The translations under genes were made by a program, and so were the position numbers. This document shows, piece by piece, positions 22,041 to 32,845 of a stretch of DNA of 64,000 nt. This stretch comes from Hypholoma sublateritium FD-334 SS-4 (taxonomy: Eukaryota > Basidiomycota > Agaricomycetes > Agaricales > Strophariaceae). Position 1 is the first letter of the stretch. Each line of letters starts with the position of its first letter. Location of the stretch: NCBI GenBank assembly GCA_000827495.1, contig KN817582.1:133295-197294 (forward strand). The letters are read 5' to 3'. Under the pieces are notes generated by a model. That model was not told the DNA's origin and made no database searches. It was given only the letters and a program-made list of their open reading frames with translations.

Positions 22041-23792
22041 ATGGATTACGTGGCGTTACCCAGTAAGTAGCAGGCTATCTGTAACTTATAAGCGCGTTGA
22101 TGTTCTGTAGCAGGCGACTCAGTTCTAGAGGTGTTGCTCAAAACCAACCGACCACCTACCGAGCAAGAAACAGCGACAGTTCTGGAGTCTATTCTCCCCA
22201 TCAATGCGAAATTGGAAGTCGTGGAAGCGCGAATTTCCGACGCCATAGCTCATATCGAGGCACTGAAGTCGCAGGTCGAACAGGCAGAAATCAAGCTGCA
22301 GCACTTGCGCGACGAGGAGGCGGCGATCTTGGAGACGCTTGCGAATCATCACCGAGTCTTTTCTTCCTTTCGAAATCTCCCAGAGGACGTGCTTCGGGAG
22401 ATATGCGTCACGTACGTGGAAGCTGACATGCCCACACTGTCTTACCGCGGGATCATTCCATCGCCTTACATACTTGCTCAAATCTGCAGTGAAATGCGAC
22501 ACATCGCGCTGACAACCCCGGTCATCTGGGCGTCTATGCGTGTTGAAATTAGATCATTCGAATATGACCGTCACGGATTCGCTCAACGAGTTTATTCAAT
22601 CATGGCTCGTAGGGCTAGCGAATGGTTCGAGCGAGCAGGTGGACTGGCTCTAACTGTGTCTATAGAGGATACGAGCGACTCAGACATAATGGCCAGTGTT
22701 CAGAGCAGTGTACCTGATCCATCAAACATCCTCTTCGACACCCTTCTTAGTTATTCAACCCGCTGGAAAGAGATTCAGTTCGATTCTTTCGGTGATGTCA
22801 TATCCACACCCATGATTCGAATTGCTGCATTGACGGCCGACGACCTCCCCCTGCTCCAATCAGTCTCCATTCACCTTGAGGGTCGGATTTACGACCCCAG
22901 GTTCTGCGACAGTGTGTTCCTCACAATACCGACGCTCAAACACTTAATGTTAGAAACAGACGGTGACCAAACGCTCACTGTCAATTGGTCCGTCCTTACT
23001 TCCGTCACGCTCCGCGGGAATACGGATTGTTATGGCTATTCGAAACGTGAGCTAGCAAGATTTTTGCAGCAAACCAAGTGTCTAGTTTCCTGTGATATTC
23101 ATGTCGATCCCCTAACGGCCAGTTCGGAAGAACATCACTCCGATAAAATCAACCTTCCCTTTCTGAAGACTCTACTGGTTCACGAAGGAAAATTTGCAAC
23201 GGCTACATCTAGAGCTCCTAGTATACTCGATAGGATTACTGCCCCAAATCTGGAAGTCTTCCACATCTGTGACATGTTCCTCGATCTCTCCCTGGCTGAT
23301 TTTTTCAAGCGATCACCGCATATTCAGAAACTGTCTCTCCCCTACTTGAATAAAGACCAAACATTGACAGGCATGATGGGTCTCCTTCGCCACTGCCCTT
23401 CACTCACTGCATTATCCCTTCATCATTGCCAGTGGGACACAACGGGTCGTGAACCATCAAATCGTGACGCTAATAGCTTTTTGCGAGCATTTGTTGAAGA
23501 AGGCGATATCGGCGTTATTTGTCCGTGCCTACAGTATTTTTGTTTCAGAGGAAAGTGTCAATTTTCTCTTGAAACACTGCGCCTATTTCTCGAGGGCAAG
23601 CAAGGAGAATTCGCGGCGCTTAATGCCCTCCTGCCATGGAAAAGGGTGGACATCAGCATTAAGGGGATAAAAGACGAAGAAATCCGCCAGCAGATTTTGG
23701 ACCTTGTGTCGCAGAAGAGGGCAGCGGGGCTGGACATTGATGCATTTATCGAAGGAGAAAGTCGCCGTAGAGATCACCATTTATATTTATAG
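22041..23792 (+). CDS. FBL5, type I F-box-like/LRR protein
   Basis: Exon 1 22041-22062 (MDYVALP plus A), intron 22063-22113 (51 bases, GTAAGT), exon 2 22114-23792; 566 residues, the longest copy. The acceptor reads TGTAG CAG, a tandem NAGNAG site: the upstream AG (22110) adds one residue and keeps the frame. Coiled coil about 38-82, F-box-like segment about 92-140 (FRNLPEDVLREI ... TPVIWASM), then leucine-rich repeats (HIQKLSLPYLNKD, LLRHCPSLTALSL) and the type I tail RRRDHHLYL. Serine replaces proline in the usual FSPFRNLP (FSSFRNLP). The predicted role is SCF substrate adaptor. Its promoter is interrupted by an insertion, so expression may differ from its sisters. FBL8 and FBL2 are its closest relatives here. 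Confidence 0.87.
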
Positions 23793-24560
23793 AAACTTGT
23801 AACGTCTTCCATCCCTCATCGATGCTTTCGATAAATAAATGAAGTACGCCATGGTGCAAATTTAAGATGAGTGAAGGTGTAGCTCAATAGCTCCATGCAT
23901 CTCCCACTGCCCTCACGTATCTCGGCACGCTAATCGATGCATTATCCCACACTTGCCGCCGTGCACTCAGACCGTTATTCCTCTGTCTCCTGGCACTCGC
24001 CACCACGCACCTGGACCACGCGCGCCGTATACATGGTTAAGCGCCGCCACCCCCCACGGGCCGCACGCGGTGTTCTGCTCCACGAAACTAAGACATACCA
24101 GACCAATGCAAGCGTCAGCTGAATATATCTGTAATTTTGTTGCGCCGCTCCACACGCTGTTCGAACTTCGGATCCCACGAGGACGTGCCGCGCGACGACT
24201 GTGTATGTACCTCCCACCCGTAAAATGTGCGCCGCCGCTTATAGCCATCCGGAGCGCTTGGATGTCCGTGGGCGTGGGCGAGAGCGTGCGGGGCGGTGAG
24301 GGGGTGACAAGCTGCAGCGTACAGATACACGCGCAGGACGCTGTGTCATCGGTATGGGGAGGCGGGCGTCGGTGCGAAAAGTGTACTTTGAATTATGAAA
24401 TCATTGAAGTCAGGACATACGTCAATGCTCCACTGAACTACATACGTTTGGAACGGGGCGCAGCCGACACGAAACGATAGCATCGTCCGACCCGCTGCCT
24501 GGGCAGTGGAGGGCTAACATAAGGCGGACACCTCACTTCCAGCCAAGGGCGTCGTTCATC
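23793..24560. other. spacer without a supported gene
   Basis: After the FBL5 3' flank the sequence is unlike the R1-R4 repeats. A 93-codon - strand ORF (23967-24248) overlaps other ORFs and shows no splice or domain signal. I see nothing else. Confidence 0.4.
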
Positions 24561-25440
24561 CTGACGCTCCTGCATGCGCTCTGCACGCCCTCCGGGCTTG
24601 CGCTGGTTTAAAGATCCGACGACGATCTTGCGTAGGTGGGATACGCGTCAGCAATCTGACGTGGAACTCAGATTCGGTAGCGGCGCCGTCCTTCCTCCAC
24701 CTGCACGCTTGAAAAGCCGTGGGCGCGGGCGAGCGCGTGGGAGTGGCATAGGGAACCGGGCGCGAGGCTGCATGGGGAGCGCTTATGCATCTGCATCGCA
24801 CGGATACGCGCTCAGCATCTCCCCGAACTTAGCTTGGAAGCCGGGATCGCGACACAGCGCAGGACCGTGACGCAGACCGTCATTGTGGAGACAGGGCACT
24901 GCCACGGGGGGTGTGGCGCCTGTCCATGAAGTTGGGGGTGACGCGTGCGTGCGTGAGTGCGTTCGAGATCCCGTGTTAGGAATCGACGCGCGTGAGCGCG
25001 GCGGCGCGCCTATGCGAGTGCCGACGCGGGGATGGCTGTAAAGCCTCACCGTGAGGACGCGTGCGCTGGACGTGATGTGTTGACGATGCGCGCTTGAGCG
25101 CCTGTTGGGGGCGTCGTAGTGGTGACGCGGTCTTCTGCGGACGAGAGGAGCGAGCTGGACTACGAGGACCCGGACCGTGCGCGCCTCAGCGCAAGGACAG
25201 CGTAGCGGGGCAATCCGGAGCAACCGGCGTCGTCGACATTCTGCTCGCGGTGCGCGCGGACAACGCATCCCGCGACGCACGGTGCGGCGCCGCCACCCGG
25301 TGCGCATATCACGTGTGGCGAGATGCGGTGGATGTACGACATAGTGGGAGGTCTGGCGCGCCGCACGCAGCTGCGGCGTGGGAGCGAGGCGCATACTGTG
25401 GCGCACGCGCGCGTCGCTGGTGACGCTTGCTGTCGATCAT
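24561..25440. repeat. R3-type repeat copy
   Basis: Resembles 10.25-10.7 and 12.0-12.65 kb: GATCCGACGACGATCTTGCG, GGCGCGGGCGAGCGCGTGGG, AAGCCGGGATCGCGACACAG and GTGGAGACAGGGCACTG occur in the same order. GC-rich; no gene supported. Confidence 0.45.
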
Positions 25441-25638
25441 GTCTGGGATTACACACAGCACACAGCGTAGTGCACCCTTCAAAATATTTAAGTGCTAATG
25501 CAGGCTCAAGTTCAAGGTCTGCGTGTCCTTTCAGTCATTCTACCAGTAAGTAGAATTACGATACAAACACTGTACGTATGCAGGATAACGATATCAAGCC
25601 AACGAGACCGGACTGTGTACACCGGGGATCATCGCTAT

Positions 25639-26084
25639 CTACGGACTCGGATTGAAAGGGCACGATCCAACTTCTCCCTCGGCGCAGCTAGATAATATTT
25701 CAAATTTGCTCAGTACAAGTTCTGCGATTTCAGTTCCAAGACAAATGAGCGACTCACGTTCCGCCAACGCCCGGGACGGCGGGGCCGCAGCAGCGATAGC
25801 CGGGGGGGCCTGCGCATTGGATAAACGTTAGTACGCTTCGCGTGGTCTGTGGGTGTACGTACAGGGTGTCGAGCCCTATATTTTGGTCACCTTTAGTCAG
25901 AGGTCGCGGATATGGCATAGAGGTGTGCGGTACGTACATCATCACCAATTTGGCCTGTTACAATGTGATTCAGTACGGTAGAAAAGCCATATTTACAAAC
26001 GCACGCACAGTGGGTCACGGCAAGCGCGGTCTGGCTGAAGACCAGCGCAACAGAGAGCGCAAGAGTGGCGAGAGAGAACTTCAT
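25639..26084 (-). CDS. small secreted cysteine-rich protein, copy 1 (knottin-like spacing)
   Basis: Five exons on the - strand: 26009-26084, 25938-25954, 25863-25875, 25758-25809 and 25639-25687. All four introns (54, 62, 53 and 70 bases) are GT..AG, with donors GTGCGT, GTACGT, GTACGT and GTGAGT; the third has a perfect TACTAAC branch point. They join to 68 codons plus TAG. Residues 1-22 are a signal peptide (MKFSLATLALSVALVFSQTA, cleavage near ALA). The mature part of about 46 residues has six cysteines, C26, C36, C42, C43, C54 and C62, in order C-C-CC-C-C around CPPGYRCCGP. That order is shared with inhibitor-cystine-knot peptides, but the function (effector, antimicrobial, other) is unknown. 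It is missed by simple ORF calling because exons 2 and 3 are 17 and 13 bases. Every boundary is matched in copy 2. Confidence 0.88.
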
Positions 26085-26170
26085 GGCAACTTTGGGAGAG
26101 GTAGTTTCAGATTACTTAGTGGGCGAGAGGCAAATCTCGTTTCTGGCTAGCTTGATGCGACGAGACGTAG

Positions 26171-26178
26171 ATTTTATA
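26171..26178 (-). promoter_or_regulatory. TATA box of secreted protein gene copy 1
   Basis: TATAAAAT on the - strand, 87 bases before the ATG; identical in sequence and nearly in distance to the second copy. Confidence 0.7.
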
Positions 26179-26880
26179 GCAGTTCACGTGGGATAAACAT
26201 AGGCTTGCATTCCAGCCTTTCTCTGGGTCACGGGTGGAGCCTGAAACGCGATTCTTGTCATTTCGTCCAGCACCACCTCGGACGCAAAGAGTTTCGTACA
26301 CGGAACGGAACCCGCTGTGGATGCGGATGCGCGTGCGCGTGATGACCCACGTTTGCGCGGCGACGTATTATTGGGCACCAGGGCCAGCATCCGTCGGCAC
26401 GAAATTAGTGCAGGGCGCTAACGGAAGTGGGGCTATTCATCAGATCCCTCAGTGTCGCCTGATGACGATGCACATAAGCGTTGTTTTTTGATTTTGAATA
26501 TCCCCAGTCCCGGGACCACGGACCGGTGATGGAGGTACATGCAGTAGAGTATATTGTGGAGCTTGAATACGGAGGATACACCCCAATGGAGTGCGTGGCC
26601 TAGCCGAGGCCCACGGGCGTCTGGGGCTCCGGATGCTCTCGCAGGAGTGGTTGACATCTCGGCAAAGAACACCCGTCCGGATGCGGCATATGCAGCCCAA
26701 AGCGGAAATGGACAATGTGGGATAATGAACTGGGGCGCAGATGGCTATCCGCCCAATATCATTGGCGTTTGCCTCCACTTCTGATGGGCGCCGAATTGTT
26801 TCTAGACTTTAGATAGTCATCCGCGTCATAGCCCTTGAACCCTCTATTAATATAGCCAATTGTCCAGGGATATGTATAGC

Positions 26881-27950
26881 GCTCGCCGCTCGCGGAGCCC
26901 GCGCGCAGCGCAGGGAGAAACATGATTTCTCTAGCGACGCGGACACGCTCTGCGGGACGACTACGGCGGCAGCGCCTTTTCGCTTTTTCCACGGTGCTTT
27001 CTCCTTCTCTGGCACTGCCGAGTTCAGCTCTGGAGGGACAAAGGAGCGGGGAGGCGAGGCGCTCGAAGGGCGCGGCGGCGAGGCGCGGGTGGGGAGCGGA
27101 TGGCCGCGGTGACGACCTGGCGGCGCGTGCCCGCGAGGTGGCGGGCTGAGCGGGCGGACGGCGACGCGCGGGTGGAAGTGGTGTCATCGCGGGAGCGTCA
27201 TCAGTTTGGGCGGAGGGTGGGTGGGAACACGCACGGCGGGATAGAAGCACGGCGGGTGGACAGAGCGGCGGGGCGGGCACCGCCGTGAAGGTGAAGGCGA
27301 CTGCAGCTGCGGCTGAGCCGCGTCGGGGCGCGGCAGCTGAGGCCAGACTGATCATGAGGGAGATGAAGCAGCGCGCGGCGTCGGCGGCGAGGGATGGGTG
27401 GGACGCCTTGTGTAGACAGCACCGATGACGGCTCCAAGAGGCCGGCTGCTTCTCTGCCTGCATCCGCGTGCAGCTCAGCTAGATACAGCGCTCCTGGCCC
27501 GGCTCGCGCATACACGCATGCTCAGGCGCATCTCCGCCCACCCGCGTACTGTCTGACAGTGCCAGCACACCCTTCTGAGCGTTCCGAAACGCAAACGTGC
27601 CCGCGCACCGATGTAGCCTAGGGCGATGTGCGATAGCGCCCTACATCTGCTTCCCCTGCACAGAGCACCGATACACCGTAGAAACAATACAATACGCACT
27701 TCCAAAGGCATAAAACTCCAACGTACGTAACTTTCAAGATAACACACCGTCCCATTCCCTCCAGCGCGCCGCATGTTCTGGCGCATCCACGCCCACCCCG
27801 CACAGCGTCCGCCGATGCCTGACACCCATACGTGCGTCGCACCAGAGGCTTCATAAACGCAGACGGTCCAGCGCGCCTTAGCGAAATTCGTGCATACATG
27901 CATGTCCCGGAGCATCTACACGCCCCGTCGTGCGGACGCGGGGGCGGACG
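26881..27950. repeat. R2 and R1 repeat copies
   Basis: About 26915-27480 is R2-like; GATTTCTCTAGCG and CGGACACGCTCTGCG recur at 35.06-35.1 kb. About 27480-27950 is R1-like in two pieces (CGATAGCGCCCTACATCTGC; GGCATAAAACTCCAACGTAC). A 234-codon - strand ORF (26759-27463) spans the duplication end and R2; its last part (YLKSRNNSAPIRSGGK) is kept in the partner block, but the rest is low-complexity Pro/Ala/Arg. Confidence 0.45.
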
Positions 27951-27959
27951 CAGCGGGCG

Positions 27960-28716
27960 TGGTGCGTCGGCGGTGTCGATCGGCGGTGATGAGCCCGCGC
28001 TCACGCCAGCCACGAAATTCGACGAAGTTCAAAAACGTCACATGACTCATTCCCACCGCCTCTCGACGCCCATCGATACACAGCCCCGACGCGCGTTTCA
28101 GCCTCTCAATTCGAACCTCCTGCCGCAGTATTTCTGGTTTTCAACCTCCTGAACTCGCCATACCTCTCTGACACACTCGTGCATTGCATTTTCCCTCCAA
28201 CATGAATATAGACACCCATATTTAGTACATACCTTATGCTCTCCCTCTCGACCGCCTTTTCTTGTTTACTTTTTCTTGAAATATTTCCGGTTTCATATTT
28301 TGCAACACTCTACTTACCCAGCCTCCTCCTTCTTCACCATATGTCATAAGATTTTTATCTACAAATTAGAGTACACAAAGTAGGTATAAAAGGTTTGTAG
28401 AATCATGTACAATGAACAATCAAGAAGATTATTTATGCATTAAATTCATCGTCCTACCTCTCGTAATCACGCTCACCCTCGTATACCCATCGTCTTGTAG
28501 CATCGTCGTACCCCAGAGTGGTTCGAAGCTGACGTCGCAGCTTACACTCCATCGATCTCGGTTCCCGGTTGGCTAGAAGCCGTGTAGGAACACCCTCGCA
28601 CCCCCACGCACCCTTTGTCAAGCTTCTGCGTATCTCGTATCGTTTTTATTTCGTTCTTGTTTGTTTGCTCGTCGCCGTTATTCGCACGCAGGACGCTTGC
28701 AAGCGTATCAGCGGCT
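27960..28716. repeat. inverted repeat IR-b (partner at 9432-10175)
   Basis: Reverse complement of IR-a with few substitutions and small indels. Its right end falls at AAGCGTATCAGCGG, after which R2 sequence starts; the partner continues instead into FBL3 3' flank. Confidence 0.8.
28412..28576 (+). CDS. 54-residue predicted membrane peptide inside IR-b
   Basis: Start MNNQEDYLCIKF, hydrophobic core IVLPLVITLTLVY, end RSRFPVG-TAG. TATAAAA lies about 27 bases before the ATG. It is the partner of the ORF at 9566-9724; the frame is kept although the length differs by six bases. The hydrophobic segment here is shorter and broken by PSSCS, so this copy may not span a membrane. Low confidence as a gene; no family recognised. 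Confidence 0.3.
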   Translation: MNNQEDYLCIKFIVLPLVITLTLVYPSSCSIVVPQSGSKLTSQLTLHRSRFPVG

Positions 28717-30000
28717 TTTTGGGGGAGTCGCAGTGCGGACGCGGGTCTTCTGCGGATGCGGAAGTCGAGCCGGAAAGGGGCGCAGCTTCAGTGTGGGATC
28801 AGTAAAGAGAGATGAGACTACCTACCACACGCGAACGCGCTGGGAAGAGCGGAGGTGTGCGCGCCTGGACGCAGCACGCAGGCGGGGTCCGTGTACTTAG
28901 GATGGGGAGACGGGGTGCAGATGCGGTGAGAGGCGGGCGAGCGGGGACGCGAGGCGGCTATACCGGCGCCGCGGGGAGTCATGCGTCCGTGTTTTGGAGC
29001 GCACGAGTCGCCGGCTGGACGCGAACAGTGCGGGAGACGATGTGCGAGCGCATATAAGGCGTGCGCGAACGTGGGGATCGACGTGGTTTACGTAAGGTGG
29101 CGGCGCAGCGCGGCGGGAAGGCGAGGGGGCGAGGGAGCAGGGAGGCTATGAGGACGAAGGGCGCGGCGAGGGACCTGGCGGTGCGTGCCTGGTAGCGGCG
29201 AGCGGCTGGTGGGGCGCCGACGAGCACGCGGGTGGAGGTCCCACCCATGTATGGCGAGCGCGAGCTTCCTACACGCGGCGGGAAACAAGCACGACGGGAC
29301 GGGAGTGGATGTATACGCGGTGTCCTCGTTTGGAGAGGCTCTGGACACGCCGCGCTTGAGCAGTGGACAGCACGCGGCGGGTGCTGAGGGGGCTGAAGCA
29401 GAGGGCGAGCGGCGAGCGACGAGCGGCGGCGTTGACGGTGGCGGGGGCGGTCAGGCGTCGACGGGAGTGCGGGGCGGGTGGGGCGGGCCAGGAGGTCTGT
29501 GCGAGGAGAGGCTGCATGCAGACCGGGCCGGATGGCTCCCCGCCGGCATTGGCCGACGCGCTTGAAGGTCTTTTCGAGTCGCTTTCAACGCCAAGTACAG
29601 CGCGGTGCTAACATGTGCGCTTCCCCGAGCAGAGCACAGCACTGGGATACACCGTCGAAACAATCCGATACTTATTTACAAAGGCATAATAATGTACATG
29701 TACGTAGCTTTTGAGATAACATATACCGTCCCACTCCCTCCAGCGCGTCGCACCTTCCGGGGAATCCGCGCTATTCCCCGCACAGCGTACACTAGTGCAC
29801 GACACACCCGTACGTGCGTCAAACGAGAGGTTTCAAACACGCAGACGCGCCAGCGCGCCTGACCAAGCTCCCGCATATATGCATCTCCAGGCGCATCCAC
29901 ACACCCCCGCACAGCGTCCGACAGCACCCGTACACGCCTCCGCGTGTCGCGAGAGTAATTTCCAGCACGCACACACGCCTCATATAGTGAAATAGGCCAG
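28717..30000. repeat. R2 then R1 repeat copies
   Basis: About 28730-29600 is R2 (GTGTGGGATCAGTAAAGAGA at 28788, as at 10887); about 29605-29990 is the first part of R1 (AGGCATAATAATGTACATGT; GCGCATCCACACACCCCCGC). No gene supported. Confidence 0.45.
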
Positions 30001-30224
30001 CGGGAATCAGAGCGGTGTGAACTGGCAGGCCATGTTGTCCACCCCATGGATGAAGCCCCAGCAACAAGCGCAAATGCCCGATGGAAGAGCCACGGTAGCA
30101 AGCGCAGCGTCCGTGATTACATGGTGCCGTGCGCTTCCTTGCGGCTATTCCATCGCTAGCATGCCTCATCAAATTATTTCCCACCATTAACTATGTATGC
30201 CCTGCTGCCCTCGTAGTCTTTCCA

Positions 30225-30510
30225 TGGAGCCGTGTGCTTCCATAAAGCCCATTCCAACGTTAGTGCGCCCCATCAAAATTTGTGGCTACCACCGTTTGTC
30301 CATGCTGCTGTGCGCTTCCATCGAGCCCATTCCAATGTTAGCGCGCCCCATCAAATATTATGGCTACCGCCGCTCGTCCATGCAACCGTGCGCTTCCATC
30401 GGGCCACTTCCAATGGTCGCGCGCCCCATCAAAATTTACATATACCACNGCTCATTCATGCAANCGTGCGATTCCATCGAGGTCCTGCCAGTGTTAGCGC
30501 GCGTATACCA
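30225..30510. repeat. 78-base minisatellite, about 3.5 copies
   Basis: The motif GTGYGCTTCCAT recurs at 30232, 30310, 30388 and (as GTGCGATTCCAT) 30466, exactly 78 bases apart each time. Because 78 is divisible by three, the + strand stays open as a 26-residue repeat (CASIEPIPMLARPIK), but nothing suggests it is translated. Confidence 0.8.
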
Positions 30511-31509
30511 ATAGTACTTAATGCTAGCGTGCGTCAGTGAGTACAAAATGCAGCCTCATAAAATCAGTAGCGTCCCCCAAATAATATACAGCACACCTTC
30601 TTGAAACATGTGTTCGTCAGTGAATTCGGNGGCCGAGCCATTCGCCGTGATCTTGACAAGCTGGCGGTTTAAGCGCTCAGAATACTCAACACTGATTGCA
30701 NGAGGGCCCAATTTTCTGAGGTTTCTGCCTCTTCTTGGGGACAGTTGTCTCCATTTTTTGAATGTTTAGATACATAGGAAGTAAGAAAAGGCAATGTCTT
30801 GCAAAGAAACTGAACATTTGACATTTAATTTGCATTTTTCTGTTTTTTGAGTCGTCATTTATTGATCTCAACCTTTTTTCTGGAAAATGTGCGCTAGTTA
30901 ACTACTATATAGAAACAGACGAGAAGTATTATAATGTACTTCTCATCGTAATGTTTGCTTTCAGCGCGGCTAGCTGCCAGTATGTCTTCATCGGTGAGGT
31001 AAATCTGTTTGCAACCCATGGAATTCAGCACCAAGGACATTACAAACTGTCTTTGAGATGGCGTTGTCTGATGACTCGTCTCACTTTTATTAAATTGCCT
31101 ATAGATTCATTCTGCAAGCTATATAGAATAAAAGAGAATATTCTGACCACTTTATATGCAGAAAAGTCGAAGCAGGTCTGTATACGGTTCAATTTCTATG
31201 TCATTTTTTATGTTTTTGCATTTGTATCTAAAGATAACAATATATGACATATATGCAATCTTGTCAGACCGGCACGGGCTTCATGAANTATCTATTGATA
31301 CCTCATGCATGGGTACGCTTCACGGAAGGTGTACTTCATGTATGAGGTACTATGCTCCATGAAACGCACACTTCATAGATGAGGTAAGCTTCACGGAACG
31401 TACACTTCAAGGAACGTACACTGCATGTACATGTACACCAATTTATTCATTGTATTTCCTTGCTACCTCCGGGAAGAAAACTGAAGACAAAGGGTTAATT
31501 TACTTACCA

Positions 31510-31930
31510 TGGTGTTTGCCCGATGCAGTACATAGTATTCCATTGCGCTCGCTATTTTGATATGGTGCACAATATTCCATGCGGCTCACTCTATTGATAC
31601 GGTGCACAATATTCCATGGTGCCCGCTCTCTTGATGCGGCACATAGTATTCCATCGCGCTCGTTCTCTTGATGCNGAGCAAAGTATTCCATCGAGCCCGC
31701 TATTTTGATGCGGNATAGAGTATTTCATTACATTCGCTGATTTGATACGGCACACAAATATTTCATGGNGCNCGCTCNCTTGATGNGGCGCATAGTATTC
31801 CATCGCGCTCGGCTTCTTGATGCAGCGCACAAATATTCCATGAGGCTCGCTCTCTTGATGCGGCGTACAATATTCCATGGCGCACGCTATTTTGATGCAG
31901 CGCAAAGTATTCCATCAAGCTCACTGACAG
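31510..31930. repeat. 37-base minisatellite, about 11 copies
   Basis: TATTCCAT recurs at 31536, 31573, 31610, 31647 and 31684, a period of 37, and the pattern continues to about 31925 with ambiguous bases. A diverged run with the same 37-base period (CTTCAT at 31334 and 31371) precedes it. Confidence 0.8.
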
Positions 31931-32229
31931 CAAGCACAATGGAAGAAAAACCAAGAACTAGAATATCTCTAATAAATACTAGGGATCCCACTGGTACTTA
32001 TACTAAGCTATGTATGTATCAGTGCAGTCCCATCGTCGCCCGATGGATGAAGGCATTTGATACCGGACTGATGGAATGCTATGGCACTATGGAAGAGATT
32101 AAGGATCATGCAGGGCCCCAGAGGGGATGCGTATATGGGGCACTCAGCTTCCATCTGCGCTTGCTACCGTGGCTCTTCCATCGGGCATTTGTGCTTGTTG
32201 CTGGGGTTTCATACATGGGGTGGACATAC

Positions 32230-32689
32230 TATGGTGGAACTGGCGCCGGAGACGTGCTGCGCGGCGACCGCGCGCCCTGAGTCACAAAGCGCTTCAGGGG
32301 GCGGACAACGAACCTCGGCGCACAGACGACGATTCAGGGCGCCCCAGCGCGGGTGGAGTGCGGCGCTGCCAGCGCATGTCGCCGCCGACATTCTTTTCTG
32401 CGCGAGGCGCGTCGTGCGCTGCAGCACGAAACGAGGACATGGACGCGCTGCACGGCGCGTTGCACCGGATACTTGTCTGCCCAGACCGACGGGGAGCCTG
32501 ATTATGCTGCGTAGGGGCCGCGTCGAGACTCGGCGCTCACCTTAGATCCCACTGTCAGTAGCTTCGCGATCTCTACTTGCTTCGCCTCGGCATTACTCGG
32601 GCCGGGAATTCTTCGCAGCTGTATGCGCTCAGGCGCACGTATGGACATAACGCGCGCCGACGGCTGCGTCGGGATGCGCGCATGAGCGC
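32230..32689. repeat. R1 fragment
   Basis: Starts with GGCGCCGGAGACGTGCTGCG and CGGCGACCGCGCG, the R1 core, then diverges. No gene supported. Confidence 0.4.
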
Positions 32690-32845
32690 ACCTTATTTTT
32701 GCACAGGAGTATCAACGCAGGCTCTAGTTCAAGGTCTGCGTGTCCTTAGTCATTCTACCACTAAGTAGAATTACGATATAAGCGCTGTACGCATGAAATT
32801 ACCGAGATTGATCATGAACTGTGTACACCGGGGCATCATCGCTAT

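Larger units (their letters stand above)
25441..26880. repeat. duplicated block S-a (partner at 32690-34230)
   Basis: A direct duplication carrying the small secreted protein gene, its promoter and about 600 bases of upstream sequence. The two copies match from about 25500/32715 (CTGCGTGTCCTT) to about 26870/34200 (AATTGTCCAGG, then TATGTATAGCGCTCG). The upstream part holds a conserved stretch ending GTTTGCCTCCACTTCTGATG for which I find no clear gene. Confidence 0.75.
30037..32225. mobile_element. 2.2 kb element bounded by 71-base inverted repeats
   Basis: 30037-30107 (starting GTCCACCCCATGGATGAAGC) and the reverse complement of 32155-32225 agree at about 68 of 71 positions. The interior is AT-richer than its surroundings (30540-31500) and holds two minisatellites of 78 and 37 bases. 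I find no transposase-like ORF, so if mobile it is non-autonomous; a fold-back element is the simplest reading. Ten or more ambiguous bases fall inside, showing that the assembly struggled here. Confidence 0.6.

Noticed and set aside
26759..27463. 234-codon - strand ORF spanning block S-a and R2
   Set aside because: Only its last 40 codons recur in the partner block, mostly low-complexity, no domain, and it crosses a repeat boundary.
30197..30514. Repeat protein encoded by the 78-base minisatellite
   Set aside because: Open frames follow from a period divisible by three; there is no start context, promoter or flanking coding sequence.
31500..31930. Possible CRISPR-like array
   Set aside because: The 37-base units are contiguous with no spacers; this is a minisatellite in a eukaryotic sequence.
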